DNA of 64,000 bases from DATAAP01 sp041690495 (GCA_041690495.1 JAWLHE010000007.1:1-64000), one strand, 5' to 3'. Counted from the stretch's first letter, positions 34,108 through 43,240 are shown. Notes: generated from the letters alone by a model not told the origin. Numbers and translations are program-made.

Positions 34108-35001
34108 ATGTCTCAGCCCCGTCGGAATGTCAGCGAACGGTCAGACGGAGCCGCTGCGCAGGCCGGCAGCCGCGCGGCGATCAAGGTCACGCGCGGCCGG
34201 CCGGCGAGCGACGGCGCCGGCGTGCGACTCACCCGCGTGATTGGCGCGCCGGAGCTGCCCGACCTCGATCCCTTCCTGATGCTCGACGAGTTCGGATCGG
34301 ATGCCGCGGCCGACTACATCGCAGGATTCCCTGACCACCCGCATCGCGGTTTCGAGACCGTCACCTACATGCTTGCCGGACGGATGCGGCACCGCGACCA
34401 CAAGGGCAATGTCGGCCTGCTCACGCCCGGCAGCGTGCAGTGGATGACCGCCGGTCGCGGCATCGTGCACTCGGAAATGCCGGAGCAGGAGGATGGCCTG
34501 ATGTGGGGCTTCCAGCTCTGGGTCAATCTGCCGGCCAGCGACAAGATGATCGAGCCGCGCTACCAGGAATTCCCACCGGAGGCGATTCCCGAAACGACGA
34601 TCGGCGGTGCCCGGGTGCGGGTCATCGCGGGACGCCTTGACGCCGTCGAAGGACCGGTGCGAGCGGTTGCGACCGAGCCGACCTATCTCGACGTCGCCTT
34701 GCCGCCCCAGACTTCGGTGCGCCTGCCGCTGCCGGCCGGGCATGCGGCGTTCGCTTATGTTTTCGAAGGCGCGGTCGGGGTGGGACCGGGCGGGGCTGTG
34801 CGGCAGGTCAATCGCGGCATGCTGGCGGTCCTTGGCGACGGCGACGGCGTCGATCTGGCGACCGGGGCGGAGGCGGGGCGCCTGATCCTCGTCGCCGGAC
34901 GGCCGCTGCGCGAGCCGGTCGTCAAACACGGGCCGTTCGTGATGAACACGCCGCAACAGATTCATCAGGCGATCGACGACTTCAACGCCGGGCGGTTCTG
35001 A
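34108..35001 (+). CDS. Pirin-family cupin protein
   Basis: 297 residues. The first cupin carries the pirin motif DPFLMLDEFGSD…GFPDHPHRGFETVTYMLAGRMRHRDHKGN, giving two histidines and a glutamate for metal binding, followed by GIVHSEMPE. The second cupin half is near 180-270. Pirins act as quercetin dioxygenase-like enzymes or redox-sensing cofactors; the role here is open. The ATG at 34108 follows a ctggagg ribosome-binding site. Its 3' end overlaps the convergent uracil-DNA glycosylase gene by 20 bases. Confidence 0.92.
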   Translation: MSQPRRNVSERSDGAAAQAGSRAAIKVTRGRPASDGAGVRLTRVIGAPELPDLDPFLMLDEFGSDAAADYIAGFPDHPHRGFETVTYMLAGRMRHRDHKGNVGLLTPGSVQWMTAGRGIVHSEMPEQEDGLMWGFQLWVNLPASDKMIEPRYQEFPPEAIPETTIGGARVRVIAGRLDAVEGPVRAVATEPTYLDVALPPQTSVRLPLPAGHAAFAYVFEGAVGVGPGGAVRQVNRGMLAVLGDGDGVDLATGAEAGRLILVAGRPLREPVVKHGPFVMNTPQQIHQAIDDFNAGRF

Positions 35002-35689
35002 CGCCCTCGTCCAGGACACGGCGGACGGACTCGAACACGGATTCGAACATCGGCGTGGTGAGGACGCCGGTGTTCGTGTTGTAGCGCGAGCAATGATAGC
35101 TGTCGGCGAGGGCGCGGTCGCCGGGCAGGTCGTGAACCGCGCCGTGCGCAAACCGATACGGTCCCGGCCTGAGCGAGAGCGCCTTCAGCACAGCATCGTG
35201 CGCAACCCGCCCGAGCGCCACGATCACGCGCAGCTTCGTCATGGCCGCGATCTCGGCGGAGAGGAACGGACGGCAATTGGCGATCTCCGCCGGCAGTGGC
35301 TTGTTCTGCGGCGGTACGCAACGTACGGCATTGGTGACGCGCGCGTCCGTGAGCCGTAGGCTGTCGCCCGCCCACGCGGTTTCCTCGCGTCGGGCCAGAA
35401 ATGTTCCTTCCGCGAAGCCGAATTTCAGCAGCGTCGGGTAGAGCAGCGCACCGGCATAGTCGCCGGTGAATGGTCGTCCGGTGCGGTTGGCGCCTCTGAT
35501 GCCCGGCGCAAGGCCGACCACGAGCAGCCGCGCGCCCTTGTCGCCGAAGCTCGGAACTGGCGCGTTGTGCCATGCCGGGAACGCCTGCCGGTTGCCGGTG
35601 CGAAACGTGAGCAGCCGCGGGCAGCGCGGACAATCGCGCCCGGGATCGCACAGCGGCGGCGCGGGCAGGGTGTCGAGCGACTCAGGCAG
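34982..35689 (-). CDS. Family 5 (UDGb-like) uracil-DNA glycosylase, apparent CTG start
   Basis: About 235 residues if read from a CTG at 35689. It has the iron-sulfur cysteine pair CPRC at 20-23, then HNAPVPSFG, the motif VVGLAPGIRGANRTGRPFTGDYAG, NAVRCVPPQNKP with further cysteines, and the active-site YHCSRYNTNTG. It removes uracil and other deaminated bases from DNA. In this reading frame there is no ATG, GTG or TTG between the CPRC motif and well past 35750. The CTG lies five bases after a GAGAGG ribosome-binding-like sequence. A frameshift or a non-AUG start are both possible. Confidence 0.82.
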   Translation of the reverse strand: MPESLDTLPAPPLCDPGRDCPRCPRLLTFRTGNRQAFPAWHNAPVPSFGDKGARLLVVGLAPGIRGANRTGRPFTGDYAGALLYPTLLKFGFAEGTFLARREETAWAGDSLRLTDARVTNAVRCVPPQNKPLPAEIANCRPFLSAEIAAMTKLRVIVALGRVAHDAVLKALSLRPGPYRFAHGAVHDLPGDRALADSYHCSRYNTNTGVLTTPMFESVFESVRRVLDEGVRTARR

Positions 35690-35841
35690 ACGAACCTCTC
35701 TTTCGCGGGCCTTTGTAGGCGATATTCGGGGGCGCGCAAGCGCGGTCGGACTTGGCTGTACAGCGCGGGCCGAAGGCCGTACTCTCTTCGACGAAGCTTG
35801 GCGTTTCGGCCATTAACGCTGTGAAAGCCATTGCTGGATTA

Positions 35842-35861
35842 CGGTTACAACCCGGTAACCG
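35842..35861. repeat. Inverted repeat CGGTTAC-N6-GTAACCG
   Basis: A perfect seven-base inverted repeat with a six-base centre lies 112 bases upstream of the phosphoribosyltransferase-HAD gene. It has the form of a dimeric regulator's operator. No regulator gene is adjacent. A TTGACG-type -35 candidate lies at 35902-35907, but no convincing -10 at proper spacing follows. Confidence 0.4.
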
Positions 35862-35972
35862 GCGGCCGCTACCACTTTCGGTCAGGTAAGCGCGGCAATA
35901 CTTGACGGGACATCGGTCAGGCTTGGCAATAAGGAGAAGGCGACGAAGGCAAGGCAAGAGGAGCAAGCCGAG

Positions 35973-36980
35973 ATGAGTATGGGCGACGATCTCTATTACC
36001 GCGGTTTCGAAGACCTCAACCGTCTCGTGCGGGAATCGGCCATCAAGCTGCCGAGTGACATCGACGTCGTGGTCGGGATCCCGCGCAGCGGGTTGCTGGT
36101 CGCGAACCTCATTGCCCTTCACCTCCACCTACCGCTCGCCGAACTGGGCGGATTCGCCCGCGGCGAGTTGCTCTACCATGGCTGGCGCCTGTCGAAGCGC
36201 GGAGAGATACCGGCTTTTCGCAAGGTGCTGGTCGTGGACGACAGCATTTCATCGGGAGCGGAATTGCGCAACGCGCAGGCGAAGCTCAAGAACGTTCGCA
36301 CGCCGCTTCTCTACGCGGTGGCTTACGCCGCCCCGGAGGCGCTGCACATGGTCGATTTCGCTTTCGAGGTTCTGCCGCAGCCGCGCGTATTCGAGTGGAA
36401 CATCATGAACGGCGAGGTGCTGAAGAACGCGTGCGTCGACATCGATGGCGTATTGTGTGGGGACCCGACCGACGAAGAGAACGACGACGGCGAGCGATAC
36501 CTGAAGTTCATCGCCGAGACGCCGCTCCGCTGCCGGCCGCGCGCGCGGATCAAGCATCTCGTCACCAGCCGGCTGGAGCGCTACCGTCGGGAAACCGAGC
36601 AGTGGCTCGTGAAGAACGGCATCGAGTACGAGCGGCTCTGGATGGCGCCGTATCCGACCGCGGCGGCGCGCCGCGCGGCGCAGGCCTATGCAAAGCTCAA
36701 AGCCGAGATCTATCGCGAGACGGGCGCGCAGCTCTTCATCGAGAGCGCCGACCACGTGGCGCGTGAGATCGCCGAGATCGTCCAGCGGCCCGTGTTCTGC
36801 ACCGACACGCGGCAGATGTTCTATCCGGGGCAGGCGCCGGGAGCGCTCATGACATTCCCGGGCCGGACGCCGCCCGGGGTCCGGGTGCCGCTAAGCTGGT
36901 TCATCCGACAGGCGGGCATGGAGGTGGCATCGCGGCTCATGAGCCGGATCTCGGGCGCGATTCCCCGCGCGCGATTCTAG
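35973..36980 (+). CDS. Phosphoribosyltransferase fused to a HAD-like domain
   Basis: 335 residues. The N-terminal half is a type I phosphoribosyltransferase, with VVGIPRSGLLVANLIA near 32-47 and the PRPP loop VLVVDDSISSGAE at 85-97. The C-terminal half begins ACVDIDGVLCGDPTDEEN (153-170), which has the DxDGVL motif I of HAD hydrolases (Asp156, Asp158), and continues with HLVTSRLERYRRETEQWL, a motif II-like Thr/Ser and helix. The nucleobase and phosphate substrates are unknown. The ATG at 35973 has an agaggagc ribosome-binding site. It appears to be monocistronic. Confidence 0.82.
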   Translation: MSMGDDLYYRGFEDLNRLVRESAIKLPSDIDVVVGIPRSGLLVANLIALHLHLPLAELGGFARGELLYHGWRLSKRGEIPAFRKVLVVDDSISSGAELRNAQAKLKNVRTPLLYAVAYAAPEALHMVDFAFEVLPQPRVFEWNIMNGEVLKNACVDIDGVLCGDPTDEENDDGERYLKFIAETPLRCRPRARIKHLVTSRLERYRRETEQWLVKNGIEYERLWMAPYPTAAARRAAQAYAKLKAEIYRETGAQLFIESADHVAREIAEIVQRPVFCTDTRQMFYPGQAPGALMTFPGRTPPGVRVPLSWFIRQAGMEVASRLMSRISGAIPRARF

Positions 36981-36995
36981 CGGACGGGGCGGCGG

Positions 36996-37217
36996 CTATT
37001 GTTTGCCCGTGATCTGACCCGGCTTCGCGACCATGCGGCGACAGACATCCATCACCTTGGTCCAGACCTGGGCCTGGCCGGCGTTCCCGTCCTCCATCAG
37101 CAGCGCAACGATCTGTGCGGCCTCGCCTGGCGCGTCGCGGCCGTAGCGGTCCACCAGGCGACGCGCCAGATGATCGATCATCGCGTCGGTCGGGGGATCG
37201 CGCTCGTCGTCCATCAA
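36996..37217 (-). CDS. Small conserved-type hypothetical protein (DUF6961-like)
   Basis: 73 residues: MMDDERDPP opening, then a helix with IDHLARRLVDRYGRDAPGEAAQIVALLM and a second helix VWTKVMDVCRRMV. The layout resembles short alphaproteobacterial DUF6961-type proteins, though this is not certain. It lies 17 bases downstream of the NYN-domain gene on the same strand and 15 bases from the convergent phosphoribosyltransferase gene. Codon usage by eye is like its neighbours. Confidence 0.6.
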   Translation of the reverse strand: MMDDERDPPTDAMIDHLARRLVDRYGRDAPGEAAQIVALLMEDGNAGQAQVWTKVMDVCRRMVAKPGQITGKQ

Positions 37218-37234
37218 TGGGGATGCACCGGTTC

Positions 37235-37822
37235 TCAGGCCTCGCTCTCTTGGTAGACACGGTCGGGCTGAACCTGCGCAGCGCTTTCCCGCCGCTCGTT
37301 GCGCTGGATCTGCGGCATCAGCTCGCCCAGCTCTATGAATGTGTCGGCCTGCCGGCGCAGCTCGTCGGCGATCATCGGCGGCTGCGAGCGGATCGTCGAG
37401 ACGACGCTTACGCGAACGCCGCGGCGCTGCACGGATTCGACAAGGCGCCGAAAATCGCCGTCACCCGAGAACAGCACTGCGTGGTCGATCCGGTCGGCCA
37501 TCTCCAGCATGTCGACGGCGAGTTCGATGTCCATGTCGCCCTTGACCTTGCGGCGGCCATAGCTGTCGGTGAACTCCTTCAGCGGCTTGGTGACCATCGT
37601 ATAGCCGTTGTAGTCGAGCCAGTCGATCAGCGGACGAATCGGGGAATAATCCTGATCCTCGGCGAAAGCGGTGTAGTAGAAGGCGCGGATCAGGCGGCCC
37701 TTGCCCTGGAACATGCTGAGAAGACGTTTGTAGTCGATATCGAACCCGAGCGCTCTCGCGGCCGCGTAGAGATTCGCACCGTCAACGAACAGCGCAATGC
37801 GGTCTTCCGGATAAAATGCCAT
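37235..37822 (-). CDS. NYN-domain (LabA/DUF88-type) putative ribonuclease
   Basis: 195 residues. The NYN (PIN-like) fold carries acidic residues at Asp14 (ALFVDGANLY), in KGDMDIELAVDML near 94-106, and in LFSGDGDFRRLVE near 117-129, the metal site expected for an RNA endonuclease. The C-terminus is polar and unstructured. It probably acts in RNA turnover in the cytoplasm; targets are unknown. It diverges from folK with about 100 bases between. Confidence 0.9.
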   Translation of the reverse strand: MAFYPEDRIALFVDGANLYAAARALGFDIDYKRLLSMFQGKGRLIRAFYYTAFAEDQDYSPIRPLIDWLDYNGYTMVTKPLKEFTDSYGRRKVKGDMDIELAVDMLEMADRIDHAVLFSGDGDFRRLVESVQRRGVRVSVVSTIRSQPPMIADELRRQADTFIELGELMPQIQRNERRESAAQVQPDRVYQESEA

Positions 37823-37927
37823 TGCAATAGCCTCGACGCGTAAACCAACTATGCCCCATGCGAATTCGGCATGGTGGCGGAAACGTTAGGCGGGTCCGGG
37901 AAGGCGGACAAGCGTAATCGACGGCGC

Positions 37928-38455
37928 ATGATTCTGATCGCTTTCGGCTCGAATTTGAGCGGACCTGCGGGCCCGCCGCTCGCGCAATGCGAAGCGGCGC
38001 TCGCGCGATTCGCCTCTTGCGGCATCACGATCCAGGCGCGCTCGCAATGGTACGAATCGGCGCCGGTACCGCCGTCGGATCAGCCATGGTTCGTGAACGG
38101 AGTCGTCGCGGTACGGACATCCGTCGATCCTGTCGGTCTTCTTGCCGCCCTTCACGGCATCGAGGAGTCCCTCGGCCGTACCCGCGGCGCACCCAATGCG
38201 GCGCGTACGATCGACCTCGACCTGATCGACTATGACGGGCTGGTTCGCGCGGGGCCGGAGCCGCCCCTGCTGCCGCATCCGCGCATGCACGAGCGCGCCT
38301 TCGTTCTGCGTCCCCTGCTGGACGTGGCTCCGGCCTGGTGCCACCCGGCTACCGGCCGGACTGCGGCAGACCTGCTGGCCGCGCTGCCGGCCGGGGACGA
38401 GGTCCGCCCGCTGGGCTGCCGGCTCGCCGGCCGCCTGCCGCCTCCGCCGGTTTAA
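37928..38455 (+). CDS. folK: 2-amino-4-hydroxy-6-hydroxymethyldihydropteridine pyrophosphokinase
   Basis: 175 residues. FolK hallmarks are the opening ILIAFGSNLSG, QWYESAPVPPSDQPWFVNGVVAV near 40-62 and RTIDLDLIDYDGL near 95-107, followed by LPHPRMHERAFVLRPLLDVAP. It adds pyrophosphate to the pterin in folate synthesis. The ATG at 37928 is chosen because the family starts at MILIAFGS; a frame from 37871 adds an unconserved leader. It lies 80 bases upstream of rpoZ. Confidence 0.95.
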   Translation: MILIAFGSNLSGPAGPPLAQCEAALARFASCGITIQARSQWYESAPVPPSDQPWFVNGVVAVRTSVDPVGLLAALHGIEESLGRTRGAPNAARTIDLDLIDYDGLVRAGPEPPLLPHPRMHERAFVLRPLLDVAPAWCHPATGRTAADLLAALPAGDEVRPLGCRLAGRLPPPPV

Positions 38456-38535
38456 CAAATCAGCCTAAGCTCTTGCTTGGGAAGGATAAGGTTCTTATAT
38501 TGGGAGTTTGAGACTCATCCAGAGAGAATGGCTCC

Positions 38536-38922
38536 ATGGCTCGCGTAACTGTCGAAGATTGCGTAATAAAAATCCCCAATCGTTTTGATCTGGTGATGCT
38601 TGCGGCCCAGCGTGCGCGCGAGATCGCCGCCGGCGGTACCCTGACGGTCGAGCGCGACAACGACAAGAATCCGGTCGTGGCGCTCCGTGAGATCGCCGAA
38701 AGCTCGGTCGACGTCGACAACCTCAACCAGGCGCTGATCACCGGCCTGCAGAAGCAGGTCGAGACCGAGGAGCCCGAGGAAGACATGATGGAACTCCTCG
38801 CCTCCGAGCGCGACGTCGCCGGGGTTGCCTACGAAGCCTCCAGCGAGGCCGAAGAGGAGATGCAGGTCGAAAGCGCGGAAGGGGCCGAGGAAGCCGCCCC
38901 CGAAGCCGGCGAGAAGGAGTGA
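38536..38922 (+). CDS. rpoZ: RNA polymerase omega subunit
   Basis: 128 residues. The omega N-terminus [33 protein letters not shown] binds the C-terminal tail of beta-prime. The protein ends in a long acidic glutamate/alanine-rich tail (about 77-128), typical of alphaproteobacterial omega. Omega also forms part of a ppGpp site in some bacteria, which fits its place 79 bases before the RSH gene. Confidence 0.97.
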   Translation: MARVTVEDCVIKIPNRFDLVMLAAQRAREIAAGGTLTVERDNDKNPVVALREIAESSVDVDNLNQALITGLQKQVETEEPEEDMMELLASERDVAGVAYEASSEAEEEMQVESAEGAEEAAPEAGEKE

Positions 38923-39001
38923 GGCCGAGTCGGCCTTACGATACCGCCAACCGGTGCCGCGGTTCGTGCGGCGCCGGCTCCCGGCTCGGAGTTAGCGAGC
39001 C

Positions 39002-41143
39002 ATGATCCGCCAGTACGAACTCGTCGAGCGCGTCCGCGCCTATGATCCGGCGGCGGACGAGGACGCGCTCAACCGCGCCTACGTCTTCTCCATGAAAGTG
39101 CACGGGTCGCAGAAGCGCGCTTCCGGGGACCCGTATTTCTCGCACCCGCTGGAAGTCGCCGGCATCCTCACGCAGTTCAAGCTCGACGGCGCATCGATCG
39201 TGACGGCGCTGCTTCACGACACCGTCGAGGACACGCTCACCTCGATCGAGGAGATCGAGCGCCTGTTCGGGACGGAAGTGGCGCGCCTGGTCGACGGCGT
39301 GACCAAGCTGTCGCGCCTCGAGCTGCAGTCCGACCAGACCCGGCAGGCGGAGAACTTCCGCAAGCTCGTCATCGCCATGTCGGAGGACATCCGCGTCCTG
39401 CTGGTCAAGCTCGCGGACCGTCTCCACAACATGCGGACGCTGCATTACATCCCGAGCCCCGAGAAGCGCCAGCGCATCGCCCGCGAGACGATGGAGATCT
39501 ACGCACCGCTGGCCGAGCGCATCGGCATGCGCACGGTGCAGGAGGAGCTTGAGGACCTATCCTTTGCACAGCTCAATCCCGACGCGCGCGATTCGATCAT
39601 CGCCCGCCTGAAGTTCCTGCGCGAGCGCGGCGGCGACGTTGTGACGCGCATCACCGACCAGCTCAAGCGCGTGCTGGCCGAGGACGGCGTGCAGGCCTGG
39701 GTGTCGGGGCGCGAGAAGACGCCGCATTCGATCTGGCGCAAGATGCAGCGGAAGAACGTCGGCTTCGAGCAGCTTTCCGACATCATGGCGTTCCGCATCG
39801 TCGTCGAGGACGTCAGCGACTGCTATCGCGCGCTCGGCACGATGCATTCGCGCTACCCGGTCGTGCCTGGCCGGTTCAAGGATTACATCTCCACGCCGAA
39901 GCCGAACGGCTACCGCTCGCTGCACACCGGCGTGTTCGGGCCTGAGCAGCAGCGCATCGAGATCCAGATCCGCACGCGCGAGATGCACGAGATCGCCGAA
40001 TACGGCGTCGCCGCGCATTGGAAGTACAAGTCCGATGCGGCGAAGATGGACGGCAAGCAGTATCGCTGGCTGCGCGAGCTGCTCGACATTCTCGAGCATG
40101 CGGGCACGCCGGAGGAATTCCTGGAGCACACCAAGATGGCGATGTTCCAGGACCAGGTGTTCTGCTTCACGCCGAAGGGCGACCTGATCGCGCTGCCGCG
40201 CGGCGCGACCCTGGTGGACTTCGCCTACGCCGTTCACTCCGAGGTCGGCGATCACTGCGTTGGCGGCAAGATCAACGGCCGCATGATGCCGCTCAAGACG
40301 CAGCTCTCGAACGGCGACCAGGTCGAGATCATCACTTCGAAAGTGCAGACGCCGTCGCCGACCTGGGAGCGTTTCGTCGTTACGGGCAAGGCGCGCGCCC
40401 GCATTCGCCGCTTCATCCGCACGCAGCAGCGCACGCAGTTCATCGCCCTGGGGCGTTCGATGGCCCAGAAGGCGTTCAAGCAGGAAGGCTACGAGTTCAC
40501 CGAGAAGGCGCTGGAAGGCGTCCTCAAGGTGTTCAAGGCAGACGAGGTCGACGACCTCTATGCGGCGGTGGGCGAGGGCAAGATCGGCGAGCGCGAGCTG
40601 ATCGGCGCCGTCTTTCCCGGGACGAAGGCGCAACCCAAGCCATCGACGATCATTCCGCTGGCGCGAGGCCGCAGCAAGGGGAAGGACAAGGGGGCGGCGC
40701 TGCCGATCCGCGGGCTCATCCCGGGCATGGCCGTCCATTACGCCGGCTGCTGCCATCCCCTGCCGGGCGACCGCATCGTCGGCATCGTCACGACCGGCAA
40801 GGGCGTCACGATCCACACCATCGATTGCGATACTCTCGCCAGCTTCGCCGACACGCCGGAGCGCTGGATCGATGTCGCATGGGAATCCGCCGAGAGCACC
40901 AACGGCCGCGTGGGGCGCGTGGCGCTCGTCGTCGCCAACGAACCGGGCAGTCTCGGCGCGCTGTCGACGGTGATCGCCAAGAATGCCGGCAACATCACGA
41001 ACCTGAAAGTCACGAACCGGACGCAGCAGTTCTGGGAAATGCTCATCGACATAGAGGTGCGCGACGTCAAGCACCTGACGAACATCATCGCTGCATTGCG
41101 CGCAACCCCTGCCATCAATTCTGTCGAGCGCGCCCGCGGCTGA
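39002..41143 (+). CDS. Bifunctional (p)ppGpp synthetase/hydrolase (RSH)
   Basis: 713 residues. The HD hydrolase domain has H48 (YFSHPLEV) and H72-D73 (ALLHDTVEDT), and the synthetase domain has DYISTPKPNGYRSLHTGVFG near 296-315. Both active-site motifs are intact, so it should make and degrade the alarmone (p)ppGpp. A TGS domain (CFTPKGDLIALPRGATLVDFAYA) and a C-terminal ACT domain (LVVANEPGSLGALSTVIAKN) follow. It is usually the single RSH enzyme of alphaproteobacteria. Its CDS lies between rpoZ and sodC. Confidence 0.96.
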   Translation: MIRQYELVERVRAYDPAADEDALNRAYVFSMKVHGSQKRASGDPYFSHPLEVAGILTQFKLDGASIVTALLHDTVEDTLTSIEEIERLFGTEVARLVDGVTKLSRLELQSDQTRQAENFRKLVIAMSEDIRVLLVKLADRLHNMRTLHYIPSPEKRQRIARETMEIYAPLAERIGMRTVQEELEDLSFAQLNPDARDSIIARLKFLRERGGDVVTRITDQLKRVLAEDGVQAWVSGREKTPHSIWRKMQRKNVGFEQLSDIMAFRIVVEDVSDCYRALGTMHSRYPVVPGRFKDYISTPKPNGYRSLHTGVFGPEQQRIEIQIRTREMHEIAEYGVAAHWKYKSDAAKMDGKQYRWLRELLDILEHAGTPEEFLEHTKMAMFQDQVFCFTPKGDLIALPRGATLVDFAYAVHSEVGDHCVGGKINGRMMPLKTQLSNGDQVEIITSKVQTPSPTWERFVVTGKARARIRRFIRTQQRTQFIALGRSMAQKAFKQEGYEFTEKALEGVLKVFKADEVDDLYAAVGEGKIGERELIGAVFPGTKAQPKPSTIIPLARGRSKGKDKGAALPIRGLIPGMAVHYAGCCHPLPGDRIVGIVTTGKGVTIHTIDCDTLASFADTPERWIDVAWESAESTNGRVGRVALVVANEPGSLGALSTVIAKNAGNITNLKVTNRTQQFWEMLIDIEVRDVKHLTNIIAALRATPAINSVERARG

Positions 41144-41213
41144 TCCGCGGTATAGTGCTGCCAAGCTGCGCTGCTGTCGGCACAGCCGATAATCAGGAAG
41201 GAAAAGAAAAGAG

Positions 41214-41756
41214 ATGCCAGTGCGCAAGATCATCGTGGCCGCCGCCGCTGCGACCACCTTGAGCGTCGCCGCGGGTGCGGCGACGGCGGCAACCAGGACC
41301 GTTCCGGTGAATGCGATCACCGCGAACGGGATCGGCCCCGGGATAGGCACCATTACGTTCCGGGATACGGAGCAGGGGCTGTTGGCGGAGCCGAGGCTGT
41401 CGAACCTCCCGCCGGGGCGGCACGGTTTCCATGTTCACGAAAAAGGGAACTGCGGGCCGGGGCCGGGCGCCAATGGACAGCCGGCGGCAGGCCTGGCGGC
41501 TGGCGGTCACTACGACCCGGCGGCAGCGAAAGCGCATCGCGGCCCGCACGCTAAGAACAGCCATCTCGGCGACCTGCCGCTTCTGGTGGTCGACGGGGAT
41601 GGTTCGGCGACGCTGCCAGTGCTGGCGCCGCGCCTCAAGGTCAAGGACCTCGGCGGCCGGGCGGTGATGATTCATGCCGGCGGCGACAATTACGACGACA
41701 GCCCGGCCCCGCTCGGCGGCGGCGGCGGCCGCATCGCCTGCGGCGTGGTGAAGTGA
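41214..41756 (+). CDS. sodC: Cu-Zn superoxide dismutase
   Basis: 180 residues. The signal peptide (about 1-26, alanine-rich, ending ATA) indicates the periplasm. Copper ligands appear in HGFHVHEKGNC (H73, H75) with a bridging histidine near H99 (GGHYDP), zinc ligands in the AHRGPHAKNSHLGD region, and the last copper histidine in VMIHAGGDNY. The two cysteines around C80 and near C176 would form the disulfide. It is inserted between the RSH gene and pdxJ. Confidence 0.94.
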   Translation: MPVRKIIVAAAAATTLSVAAGAATAATRTVPVNAITANGIGPGIGTITFRDTEQGLLAEPRLSNLPPGRHGFHVHEKGNCGPGPGANGQPAAGLAAGGHYDPAAAKAHRGPHAKNSHLGDLPLLVVDGDGSATLPVLAPRLKVKDLGGRAVMIHAGGDNYDDSPAPLGGGGGRIACGVVK

Positions 41757-41969
41757 ACCGGGAGGTTCCGGAAATCCGGCTTCACGGCACGGACGCATTA
41801 TGGTCGAATCCGGGCGGAAGACTGCGCCTGCACGGACCTGCGGCCTCAGGGCGCCTCTCCGTCCGCGCGGAGGCTGCCTGGCGGATGCGCCTGGGGCGCG
41901 CAACTGCATTTCCTGATGAAACAGTGAAACACCAGGATTTGTCGTGCTGAGTCAACTCTTTGGTTCTTC

Positions 41970-41986
41970 GCCCCTGTTTCAGGGGC
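41970..41986 (+). other. Perfect hairpin upstream of pdxJ
   Basis: GCCCCTG-TTT-CAGGGGC forms a seven-base stem with a three-base loop, ending 20 bases before the pdxJ start codon. No U-run follows, so it is not a standard terminator. It could affect translation or be a residual repeat. Confidence 0.4.
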
Positions 41987-42006
41987 ATTGTCGAGGGGGT
42001 GGACGG

Positions 42007-42783
42007 ATGTCGGCGAAGCGGTACCTGCGGCTCGGCGTGAACATCGACCACGTCGCCACGATCCGTAACGCCCGGGGCGGGCGTCATCCCGATCCGGTGC
42101 GCGCTGCCCGGCTGGCGGCGCAGGCCGGTGCCGACGGCATCACCGCCCATCTGCGCGAGGATCGCCGCCACATCTCGGACGACGACATCCGCCGCCTGTC
42201 GGCGGAGATCGACCTGCCGCTCAACCTCGAAATGGCTGCGACGGCGGAGATGCTCGACATTGCACTGCGCCACCGGCCTCACGCGGCCTGCATCGTCCCC
42301 GAGAAACGCGAAGAGCGGACGACGGAAGGCGGCCTGGACGTGGTCCGCGCCCGCGACAGCCTCGCCCCCTATGTGCGCAGCCTGACGGATGCCGGAATCC
42401 GCGTCTCGCTGTTCATCGAGCCGGATCGGGCGGCGCTGGATGCGGCCAAGGCGCTCGGCGCGCCGGTCGTGGAACTCCATACGGGCGCCTACTGCGACGC
42501 CCACATCGACTCGCCGCAAGGCGCCCGCGCGAAGCGCGAGCTTGACCGCATCGTCGCGGCCGCGGCGCATGCCGAGGCGCTCGGCCTCGAATGCCATGCG
42601 GGCCACGGCCTGACGTTCGACACCGTCGCCCCGGTGGCATCGATTCCGACCATCGTCGAGCTCAATATCGGCCACTTCCTGGTCGGCGAGGCGATCTTCA
42701 GCGGGCTGGAGAGCGCCATCAGGCGCATGCGCAGCCTGATGGACAAGGCGCGCGCCGAGTCGAGCGGCGAGCGGTCGGCCTGA
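42007..42783 (+). CDS. pdxJ: Pyridoxine 5'-phosphate synthase
   Basis: 258 residues. The TIM-barrel enzyme makes pyridoxine 5'-phosphate. Family motifs are [19 protein letters not shown] at the start, [17 protein letters not shown] near 41-57, [18 protein letters not shown], and the C-terminal [17 protein letters not shown]. The ATG at 42007 is chosen because conserved sequence starts at [10 protein letters not shown]; an in-frame ATG at 41944 adds an unconserved leader spanning a hairpin. Confidence 0.96.
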   Translation: MSAKRYLRLGVNIDHVATIRNARGGRHPDPVRAARLAAQAGADGITAHLREDRRHISDDDIRRLSAEIDLPLNLEMAATAEMLDIALRHRPHAACIVPEKREERTTEGGLDVVRARDSLAPYVRSLTDAGIRVSLFIEPDRAALDAAKALGAPVVELHTGAYCDAHIDSPQGARAKRELDRIVAAAAHAEALGLECHAGHGLTFDTVAPVASIPTIVELNIGHFLVGEAIFSGLESAIRRMRSLMDKARAESSGERSA

Positions 42784-42790
42784 GCCCGCG

Positions 42791-43228
42791 ATGATCCTCG
42801 GCATCGGCAGCGATCTGATCGACATCACGCGCATAGACCGCGCGCTCGAGCGCTTCGGCGACCGCTTCATCCGGCGCGTCTTCACCGAAACCGAGCGGCG
42901 CAAGAGCGAGGCGCGCGCCAACCGCGCCGCCAGCTTTGCGCGCCGCTTTGCGGCCAAGGAGGCGTGCGCCAAGGCCCTGGGCACCGGTATGAGCAGGGGG
43001 GTGTTCTGGCGCGACATGGGCGTGGTCAACATGCCCGGCGGGCAGCCGACCCTGGCACTGACCGGCGGCGCGCTCGCCCGGCTCAATGCCATGGTTCCGC
43101 CCGGGATGGCGGCGCGTATCGACCTGTCCATGACCGACGACCCGCCGCTCGCACAGGCGATCGTCATCATCTCTGCCGCACCGGTCGAGGCGGCGGCCAC
43201 CGCGGCCGCGGCACCCGAACGCGCTTGA
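42791..43228 (+). CDS. acpS: Holo-[acyl-carrier-protein] synthase
   Basis: 145 residues. The metal-binding [12 protein letters not shown] start (Asp8) and the [18 protein letters not shown] segment (Glu58 region) are the two AcpS signatures. It transfers 4'-phosphopantetheine from CoA to ACP. The protein ends in an alanine-rich extension. It starts seven bases after pdxJ and is clearly cotranscribed with it. Confidence 0.95.
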   Translation: MILGIGSDLIDITRIDRALERFGDRFIRRVFTETERRKSEARANRAASFARRFAAKEACAKALGTGMSRGVFWRDMGVVNMPGGQPTLALTGGALARLNAMVPPGMAARIDLSMTDDPPLAQAIVIISAAPVEAAATAAAAPERA

Positions 43229-43240
43229 CAGGGGGGCGCG

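Noticed and set aside
34965..35651. Frame starting at 35651 as the uracil-DNA glycosylase
   Set aside because: It is in a different frame and lacks the GLAPG and CSRYNTNTG motifs, which are found only in the frame ending at 34982.
39557..41353. 598-residue minus-strand frame antisense to the RSH gene
   Set aside because: Shadow of the RSH gene; no family resemblance and typical antisense composition.
41757..42006. Possible small gene or riboswitch between sodC and pdxJ
   Set aside because: No frame with a credible start and composition; only a short hairpin (41970-41986) is clear, and no known riboswitch pattern was recognised.
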